Assembly (NCBI GenBank): GCA_948468495.1
Contig: CAOKJI010000125.1
Location: 1 to 6,301, forward strand
Reading direction: 5' to 3'
DNA length: 6,301 nt
From: an uncultured Dorea sp.
Lineage (GTDB): Bacteria; Bacillota_A; Clostridia; Lachnospirales; Lachnospiraceae
Below, one piece after another: positions 1 to 4,467 of this stretch. The notes under the pieces were generated by a model. It was given only the letters and a program-made list of their open reading frames with translations. It did not search any database and was not told where the DNA came from. Each line of letters begins with the position of its first letter. The first letter of the stretch is position 1. The position numbers were made by a program, and so were the translations under genes.

Positions 1-421
1 CGCTTCCGCTTCTGGTCAAGTCAATGCAGACCGCGAGAAGTATCGGAATCACCACGCCCTGCCAGATGGTATCTCCCATACCGGCCAAAGGCCCCATCAG
101 CGAAGTCTTCAGATTCGTAATAAATTCAGCCGGAATATCCTCTCCCATAGACTTCTTCTCTTCCAATGCGATTGCCATACCAAGAATGCATGCGCCAAAC
201 TCAATATGTACATTGAAGAACTCGATTTCACGTCTCATAACTTCTTTTCGTTTTTCCGGGTTATCCTTGTATAAGAAGTTGATAATTGCCGAAAACATAT
301 GGGCAACTACCTGTCCCATCATTCTCTCATAGTTATAACAGGTCTGGGGAAATGTCTCCCAGATGAGCCATGCTTTGATTAAGGCGGCTCTTGGGATTAT
401 ACTCATTTTCTTTTCTTCCAT
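1..421 (-). CDS. PTS mannose/sorbose-family transporter subunit IID (C-terminus beyond window edge)
   Basis: EIID is a membrane subunit of the mannose-family PTS; with EIIC it forms the channel that moves sugar while EIIB phosphorylates it. About 140 residues are visible, roughly half of the family's usual length; the gene continues past base 1. The frame is open from the ATG at 421 to the edge. Family hallmarks are the early WLIWETFPQTCYNYERMMG stretch and the loop GPLAGMGDTIWQG near residues 112-124, which matches the conserved GPLAGxGD motif, followed by the start of a hydrophobic segment. The ATG lies two bases after the EIIC stop. An AGGAGG ten bases upstream is encoded inside the acidic end of EIIC, so translation is probably coupled. 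A second in-frame ATG five codons later has a weaker ribosome binding site. The family call is secure; the sugar is not determined. Confidence 0.95.
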   Translation of the reverse strand, partial: MEEKKMSIIPRAALIKAWLIWETFPQTCYNYERMMGQVVAHMFSAIINFLYKDNPEKRKEVMRREIEFFNVHIEFGACILGMAIALEEKKSMGEDIPAEFITNLKTSLMGPLAGMGDTIWQGVVIPILLAVCIDLTRSGS

Positions 422-423
422 CG

Positions 424-1230
424 TTAGTCATCCTCCTCATCATCTTCATCATCATAAGCCGCTCCGTTTGCCGTTACTGCTTTCGCTTCCATACCAGACG
501 TCATCTGCACATAGATAACCGCCACTAAAAGAGCAATGATACCCAGTGTCAGAAGCGGAAGACCGGAATATACTGCCAGTAAAAATCCCGCAAACAGGAA
601 TACTTTCGACTCGCCCTTGAAAATATACTGGAGCGTTATCGCAATTCCGAGAGCCGGCATCAAACCGCCGATAATCTGGAAAATTGTGAGCACTTTACCG
701 CTTAACATATCAAGAATCCCCTGAATGTACGCAGAGCCAAAGTATGCGGCCAGAGCGCAGGGAATCGCCGTCATACAAAAACACATAATCTGCGGAAACA
801 GCACGTTCGCCCTCCAAATCTTGTTATATTCGCCCTTTTCAATATAATTATCTGCAATGTGCACGAAGAACGAGTCAAATGTCATACGTCCTGCCCACAC
901 AATCGTCCCAAGAATCCCAATCGGCACTGCCAGAGCAAGGGCCGTCTCCGCATCCAGTCCGCCTACAATCGCATACGCGGTTCCTAACACTCCAGCAAGT
1001 CCCATATCCGCCGGCATACTTCCGCCTGCCGACATAAAGCCTAAATACACCAGATTAATTGTTCCTCCAATTACCGCGCCCTGAACCGGGTCTCCCAGAA
1101 TCAATCCGGTAAGCATGCCGCACACCAGCGGTCTCTGCAGAGACCAGAGCCCGACGAAGGGCAGATTTCCAACTGCCAGCCAGTAGACAACGCCGCAAAG
1201 TATTGCCTGTACAATGGTTATTTTATCCAT
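424..1230 (-). CDS. PTS mannose/sorbose-family transporter subunit IIC
   Basis: This is an integral membrane permease subunit of a mannose-family PTS (AgaW/ManY/SorA type), 268 residues from the chosen start, a normal family length. It is hydrophobic throughout with several membrane segments. It carries the family signature around residues 45-85: GLILGDPVQGAVIGGTINLV, then a GGSMPADMGLAGVLGTAYAI stretch. The open frame begins at an ATG at 1248, but GGAGGAGG lies just after that codon and eight bases before a second ATG at 1230 (MDKITIVQAIL), so 1230 is taken as the start. The protein ends in an unusual run of aspartate and glutamate (YDDEDDEEDD), whose GA-rich codons supply the ribosome binding site of EIID. 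It follows EIIB by about 26 bases and belongs to the same operon. Substrate is unknown. Confidence 0.95.
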   Translation of the reverse strand: MDKITIVQAILCGVVYWLAVGNLPFVGLWSLQRPLVCGMLTGLILGDPVQGAVIGGTINLVYLGFMSAGGSMPADMGLAGVLGTAYAIVGGLDAETALALAVPIGILGTIVWAGRMTFDSFFVHIADNYIEKGEYNKIWRANVLFPQIMCFCMTAIPCALAAYFGSAYIQGILDMLSGKVLTIFQIIGGLMPALGIAITLQYIFKGESKVFLFAGFLLAVYSGLPLLTLGIIALLVAVIYVQMTSGMEAKAVTANGAAYDDEDDEEDD

Positions 1231-1256
1231 AATTTGTTCCTCCTCCATTTGTTCCT

Positions 1257-1742
1257 TTACTTGTCAACGTATTCCGATGCTTCGATAACCTGCTGTTCCG
1301 GCACGAGCTGATAGTATACATGCGTCCCCTTTTTCATAAGATTCTTAATCGCCGCTACCTCATCCGGGGAACACGCTACATTTTTAATAAACGGCTTTCT
1401 CTCTCCCCGAAGCCCCATACCGCCCAGATTCACATCGGTAAGCCGAAGCCCCATATCAGACATCTTATCATAAGTAATCGGCGTCTTTGTAAGCACCATC
1501 ACCCGTTCCGCCGAATCTTTGGCGTCCCTCTGCAGGATATCCGCGCCCCGCTCCGTCGTATAAACATTACATTTTACACCGTTTGGCGCCAGCGCTTTGA
1601 TAACTCTCTTGTTAAATTCATCCGCCGCCACCTCGTCGTCTACAATGATAATCCGGTTTACCTGCAGGCTCGGCGTCCATACCGAAACCACTTCTCCATG
1701 AATCAGACGATCGTCCACTCTGGCAAGTACGATATTCTTCAT
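1257..1742 (-). CDS. PTS mannose/sorbose-family transporter subunit IIB
   Basis: EIIB is the cytoplasmic phosphotransfer subunit that takes phosphate from EIIA and gives it to the incoming sugar. The protein has 161 residues, typical for a free-standing EIIB of this family. The phosphorylation site is in the N-terminal motif RVDDRLIHGEV, with His15 as the phosphorylated residue in the established family mechanism. The motif NLGGMGLR, near residues 105-112, is also typical. The start ATG overlaps the EIIA stop by one base (TAATG), with AAGGAGG ten bases upstream inside the end of EIIA, pointing to translational coupling. Because EIIA and EIIB are separate genes, this resembles AgaV/SorB or LevD/LevE arrangements rather than the fused ManX of E. 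coli. The family is certain; the sugar is not. Confidence 0.96.
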   Translation of the reverse strand: MKNIVLARVDDRLIHGEVVSVWTPSLQVNRIIIVDDEVAADEFNKRVIKALAPNGVKCNVYTTERGADILQRDAKDSAERVMVLTKTPITYDKMSDMGLRLTDVNLGGMGLRGERKPFIKNVACSPDEVAAIKNLMKKGTHVYYQLVPEQQVIEASEYVDK

Positions 1743-2158
1743 TACTCTTCATCCTCCTTTTCTTCTTCAAACAACTTATTCACATACAACACCGTCTCTG
1801 CTGCCATGCTTTCAATCTTGCGGCACAATTCTTCCGCAGAGGCCGCGCTGTCCCTCTCCAGCAGAATCGTAATTGCCAACGGGAGATTAATCCCTGTAAT
1901 ATGATGAAATTTATAATCTCTCATCAGCGAAACGACTGCATTAAATGGACTTCCATGAAACAGGTCTGTCAGGAAAAGAATCTCTTCACCTTCCGGCACA
2001 GCTTTAAGCTCCCGCTCTAATTCTTCTGTAAGAGACTCAACGGTATTTTCCGGATATAATCCATACGCCGTTAAATCCTCCTGTTCACCAACCAGCATCT
2101 GCACACTTTCCACCAGTCCCTTTGAAAAGCTGCCATGCGATACTGCAATTACTTTCAT
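1742..2158 (-). CDS. PTS mannose-family transporter subunit IIA
   Basis: EIIA is the cytoplasmic subunit that accepts phosphate from HPr and passes it to EIIB. It has 138 residues from the chosen start. The N-terminus MKVIAVSHGSFSKGL places the active histidine at His8. The motif LTDLFHGSPFN puts Asp65 where E. coli EIIA-Man has Asp67, the partner of its active His10. A histidine replaces the usual first glycine of the DLFGGSP motif. The open frame reaches a GTG at 2176, but AAAGGAGG lies after it and seven bases before the ATG at 2158, so 2158 is the start. The C-terminus is acidic (FEEEKEDEE), and its GA-rich codons form the EIIB ribosome binding site. It is the first gene of the operon, transcribed from the divergent region at 2159-2486. 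Confidence 0.95.
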   Translation of the reverse strand: MKVIAVSHGSFSKGLVESVQMLVGEQEDLTAYGLYPENTVESLTEELERELKAVPEGEEILFLTDLFHGSPFNAVVSLMRDYKFHHITGINLPLAITILLERDSAASAEELCRKIESMAAETVLYVNKLFEEEKEDEE

Positions 2159-2194
2159 TCCCAATCCTCCTTTCACCCCGTTCGATGTAATTCA

Positions 2195-2203
2195 AGTATA
2201 TCA
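2195..2203 (-). promoter_or_regulatory. Probable promoter -10 (extended) for the PTS operon
   Basis: Read on the minus strand the site is TGATATACT, that is TG-N-TATACT, an extended -10 element. It lies about 37 bases upstream of the EIIA start codon, leaving a short leader that contains AAAGGAGG. No good -35 box lies 17 bases upstream; the bases there read TGTGTG, which suggests dependence on the extended -10 or on an activator. No sigma-54 type -24/-12 site was found by eye on either strand, although several levanase-type PTS operons use one. Confidence 0.5.
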
Positions 2204-2230
2204 ATTCTTACTTCTATCACACACAAATAT

Positions 2231-2394
2231 TTGCGCTATCTATCACGCAATACGATTTACAGTCTGCGTAAAGGTTGCCGCATTTCCCTGCGCGAACCGG
2301 TCTGATATTTTGCACGAATCTCCCCCTCTTCTTTGCGCAATCTTACCCTGTCCTTTTCTTTCTTTTGCTAGATTCATTGCGCAAAAATCTGCGT
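2231..2394. promoter_or_regulatory. Cluster of TTGCGCAA-like motifs, candidate operators
   Basis: Two exact copies of the palindrome TTGCGCAA occur at 2333-2340 and 2377-2384, 44 bases apart. Related elements are an inverted pair TTGCG-N10-CGCAA at 2231-2250, TGCGTAA at 2265-2271, TGCGCGAA at 2289-2296 and TTGCACGAA at 2310-2318. The 2377 copy sits immediately upstream of the weak -35 region of the rightward promoter, and the 2231-2250 pair sits immediately upstream of the -35 position of the leftward promoter. That is where an activator site would be expected. The PRD regulator at 4468-6301 is the natural candidate to bind, but this is inference from position only. Confidence 0.4.
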
Positions 2395-2414
2395 TCCTTA
2401 TTTTTCCCTGCCCG

Positions 2415-2420
2415 TATAAT
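2415..2420 (+). promoter_or_regulatory. Probable promoter -10 for the aldolase gene
   Basis: A perfect TATAAT lies 66 bases upstream of the aldolase ATG. The -35 position, about 2392-2397, reads CGTTCC and is a poor match to TTGACA, and there is no TG extension, so an activator is probably required. The expected transcript would start near 2427 and carry a leader of about 60 bases containing the ribosome binding site and hairpin described separately. Confidence 0.5.
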
Positions 2421-2448
2421 GGAGTTAAGGAACACAAAAACAGAATCG

Positions 2449-2486
2449 AAAGGAGGCGCAGTTTTTCTCAAAACTGCAGAAACACT
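2449..2486 (+). promoter_or_regulatory. Ribosome binding site separated from the ATG by a hairpin
   Basis: AAAGGAGG at 2449-2456 is a strong Shine-Dalgarno, but the aldolase ATG is at 2487, thirty bases further on. Between them GCAGTTTT (2458-2465) and AAAACTGC (2470-2477) form a perfect eight-pair stem with the four-base loop TCTC. If this folds, about ten unpaired bases remain between Shine-Dalgarno and ATG, close to normal. No ATG, GTG or TTG occurs in the aldolase frame between the Shine-Dalgarno and 2487, and no closer Shine-Dalgarno is visible. The pairing is seen directly; its role in spacing is inferred. Confidence 0.6.
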
Positions 2487-3320
2487 ATGAAAATTGTAAA
2501 TGGCTTTGACCTTATGAAATATGCAGGCGACCATGGATACATGCTGCCTGCATTCAACACAACCAATATGGAGATGACCTATGCCATCGCGAAGGGCCTG
2601 AATATGGCCGGACTTCCGGGATACATCCAGATTTCCTCCAATAATTTAAGGTTATCGAATCCCGGCGTCATCGCCTGTCTTACCAGCGACGCGCTAAAGA
2701 ACAGCGACGTGCCCGTCGGCCTGCACTTAGACCATGGCAAATCCTATGAAGATGTAAAGGCCTGCGTCAACGCCGGATTTACTTCTATTATGATTGACGC
2801 ATCTCATCTTCCCTTTGAAGAGAATATCAAAGAAGTCCAAAGAGCCGTCCGCTACTGCCACTTCTACGGCGTTCCGGTAGAGGCGGAGCTTGGAGCCCTC
2901 CGGGGAAAAGAAGAGGATATTGTGAATGAAGCGGATTGTAAGACTGACCCGGATATGGTTCTGGATTTTGTAGAACAGACCGGCTGCGATTTACTCGCCG
3001 TTTCTGTGGGAAATGTCCATGGACTGGATATTGAGCCGAAGGTAGACCTTCCTCTTTTGAAGACAATCTCTGAGATTTCACCTGTTCCGCTGGTGATGCA
3101 TGGAGGTTCTGGAATTCCTTTTGATATTGTAAGAGAAGCAAGAAAATATAATTTATTAAAGATTAATTACGGCTCAGATTTAAGAAAGGCTTTCGTATCC
3201 ACTTTCGGAAAGGCCTATGAAGCAAATCATAATACTGCCAGCGTCATTGAATTAAGCATGGAAGCAGTTGAAAATGTCAGCAAAAAAGCTGCGGAACTTG
3301 TAACGATTATTAATTCCTGA
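2487..3320 (+). CDS. Class II (zinc-dependent) ketose-bisphosphate aldolase, fructose/tagatose type
   Basis: This cytoplasmic aldolase reversibly cleaves a ketose 1,6-bisphosphate (fructose or tagatose type) to dihydroxyacetone phosphate and an aldehyde. It has 277 residues, close to GatY/KbaY/FbaA-type enzymes. The motif GLHLDHGKSYEDV places Asp82 as the catalytic acid and His83 as a zinc ligand; His178 (NVHG) and His205 (MHGGSG) are the other expected zinc ligands. Gly206-Gly207-Ser208 and the KINYGSDLRKAF stretch correspond to phosphate binding, although the usual threonine in KxNxxT is serine here. The open frame extends upstream to 2310, but the protein begins family-like at MKIVNGFDLMKYA, so 2487 is the start. 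It is transcribed divergently from the PTS operon and probably acts in breakdown of the imported sugar. Fructose versus tagatose specificity cannot be decided; no kinase or isomerase is in view. Confidence 0.92.
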   Translation: MKIVNGFDLMKYAGDHGYMLPAFNTTNMEMTYAIAKGLNMAGLPGYIQISSNNLRLSNPGVIACLTSDALKNSDVPVGLHLDHGKSYEDVKACVNAGFTSIMIDASHLPFEENIKEVQRAVRYCHFYGVPVEAELGALRGKEEDIVNEADCKTDPDMVLDFVEQTGCDLLAVSVGNVHGLDIEPKVDLPLLKTISEISPVPLVMHGGSGIPFDIVREARKYNLLKINYGSDLRKAFVSTFGKAYEANHNTASVIELSMEAVENVSKKAAELVTIINS

Positions 3321-3401
3321 CACGCTCTCTGAAATTATATAGCACAGAACTGCCTGCTGGAAAACATTCCACCTGTGCGTTGCTACTGTGCATTTGTCTA
3401 T

Positions 3402-3424
3402 ATCGCCAGCCATCGGCTGGCGAT
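3402..3424 (+). terminator. Strong hairpin downstream of the aldolase, possible terminator
   Basis: ATCGCCAGCC (3402-3411) pairs perfectly with GGCTGGCGAT (3415-3424) around a three-base loop. On the plus strand it is followed by TTTCTATT, a broken T tract, so it could end aldolase transcription, though not a textbook intrinsic terminator. A weaker imperfect hairpin lies upstream at 3342-3378 (GCACAG/CTGTGC with an inner TGGAA/TTCCA). The rest of 3321-3492 holds no gene that I recognise. The minus strand has a 35-codon open stretch ending in the hairpin, with no recognised family. Confidence 0.45.
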
Positions 3425-3492
3425 TTCTATTAGCACCAATAAACTTGACATACTCAAAATTTTAAACAAGGCTTCACTTCCAACATTTGCTA

Positions 3493-3561
3493 CTACTGCT
3501 GCCTTTTATACTCCACCCCATTCGGGCAAACCTCCTGTATCAGCTCTTCCAACCTACTCAT
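3493..3561 (-). pseudogene. hsdS: 5' remnant of type I restriction-modification specificity gene (hsdS)
   Basis: An ATG at 3561, overlapping the last codons of the rhuM relic, opens a 22-codon frame beginning MSRLEELIQEVCPNGVEY. This closely matches the conserved opening of many Firmicutes HsdS proteins, the DNA-recognition subunit of type I restriction-modification systems. After Tyr18 and Lys19 the similarity ends and the frame stops at TAG. About 95 percent of a normal HsdS of roughly 400 residues, including both target-recognition domains, is missing. The frame overlap with the preceding gene is the usual operon spacing in hsdM-rhuM-hsdS loci. It is too short to be functional. The identification rests on recalled family sequence, helped by the rhuM neighbour. 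Confidence 0.65.
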
Positions 3562-4368
3562 CCGCATCTTCCTGCTTTCCCAACAGTTCTCTGACCATCT
3601 CATCAAAGTCAGAGTGTATTACCTGCGTCTTGTTGAAAATATCATATTCCTTATGCGCCTTATCCCATGCTTCCTGCCTTGAAACGCTTCCTTTGTTTTT
3701 ATCCGGTAAAACTTCATATCGACGGAAAGCAAGAAATTCGTTGACACTGGCTGAAAACTCCTCCATAGTGAACGTATTTTCACGCTCTATCAAATCCTCT
3801 ATGTAATCAATTTATTCTGAACCATCGCATAAAACATTTTCGTTGTAGGCGAATCCTTGTCGTAATCAATGCTGCACTCCGCAAAAATATCCGTAATCTG
3901 CTGCCAAATGCGCCGTTCGCTTGCGCGTATGGAACGAACCCTCTCAAGCAGCTCTTTAAAGTAATCTCTTCCGAAAACCGTCTTACCTTGCTTTAATCGT
4001 TCGTCATCGAGGGCAAAACCTTTTATCATATATTCCTTTAATACCTTTGTCGCCCATATCCGAAAATTCGTCGCTCTCTTGGAATTGACGCGGTAGCCTA
4101 CTGAAATAATGGCATCAAGCGAATAGAACTGTGTAAGATAGTTTTTCCCATCTTTGGCAGTTGCCGAGAATTTCTCGGTAACTGAATCCTTTTGCAATTC
4201 TCCTTCCGAGAAAATATTTTTTAAATGGAGTGAAATATTGTCTGAACTACACCCGAATAGTTCCGCCATTCCCTTCTGCGAAAGCCATATTGTTTCATCT
4301 TTAATAATAACATTTACCGTTATGTCACTATTTTCCACTGTATACATCAAAAATGGAAATTCTTTCAT
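3554..4368 (-). pseudogene. rhuM: RhuM family gene with an internal deletion and frameshift
   Basis: The protein resembles the RhuM family, named from a Salmonella pathogenicity island and common inside type I restriction-modification loci; its biochemical function is not established. Codons from the ATG at 4368 give 189 residues with strong family features: TIWLSQKGMAELF, NISLHLKNIFSEGEL, LDAIISVGYRVNSKRATNFR and IWATKVLKEYMIKGF. After FYAMVQNKL the frame reaches TAG at 3799. The C-terminal part continues in another frame from DYIEDLIERENTFTMEEF to the stop at 3554. The family segment that should lie between these points, about 65 residues including the HTAAE and GLTTWKN regions, is absent. 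This is therefore a deletion of a length not divisible by three, with the junction near 3806-3811. A start with AGGAGG exists at 4374-4379, so a truncated N-terminal product could still be made. Confidence 0.85.
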
Positions 4369-4426
4369 ATGCCCTCCTCAATTTCGCAATAATCTTATCA
4401 ATTTCTGCCCGAAGTTGTTCCTCCAT
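4365..4426 (-). pseudogene. hsdM: Probable 3' remnant of type I methyltransferase gene (hsdM)
   Basis: On the minus strand, from 4426, the codons read MEEQLRAEIDKIIA, resembling the C-terminal helix of HsdM proteins, which often end LRAEIDxIIAEIEG. After GCG (4387-4385) the frame reads on into rhuM. If one base is restored there, the sequence continues EIEEGI and stops at TGA (4367-4365), overlapping the rhuM ATG as ATGA, the normal operon overlap. This suggests a single-base deletion in a gene already lacking its 5' end. Nothing HsdM-like is visible upstream before the regulator stop at 4468. The match is short, so the call depends on the adjacent rhuM and hsdS remnants. Confidence 0.5.
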
Positions 4427-4467
4427 AGAGCGTGTCCCCAAATTGCTTTTTGCAAGATGCCGTCCTA

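Noticed and set aside
1320..1904. A 194-codon plus-strand open frame opposite EIIB and EIIA
   Set aside because: It lies antisense to two genes with clear family motifs and has no recognisable domain; its rich His/Arg/Pro composition is typical of antisense reading of coding DNA.
2310..2486. A 59-codon upstream extension of the aldolase frame
   Set aside because: It has no aldolase similarity, lies over the promoter and operator region, and aldolase homology begins at the ATG at 2487.
2159..2486. Sigma-54 promoter, CcpA cre site or RAT antiterminator in the control region
   Set aside because: No -24/-12 pair, no good cre palindrome and no RAT-like hairpin followed by a terminator could be seen. 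The regulator has DNA-binding HTH domains, not an RNA-binding CAT domain.
4380..4467. Intrinsic terminator after the PRD regulator
   Set aside because: Only a four-base stem (TTGC/GCAA) is found on the minus strand, with no T tract.
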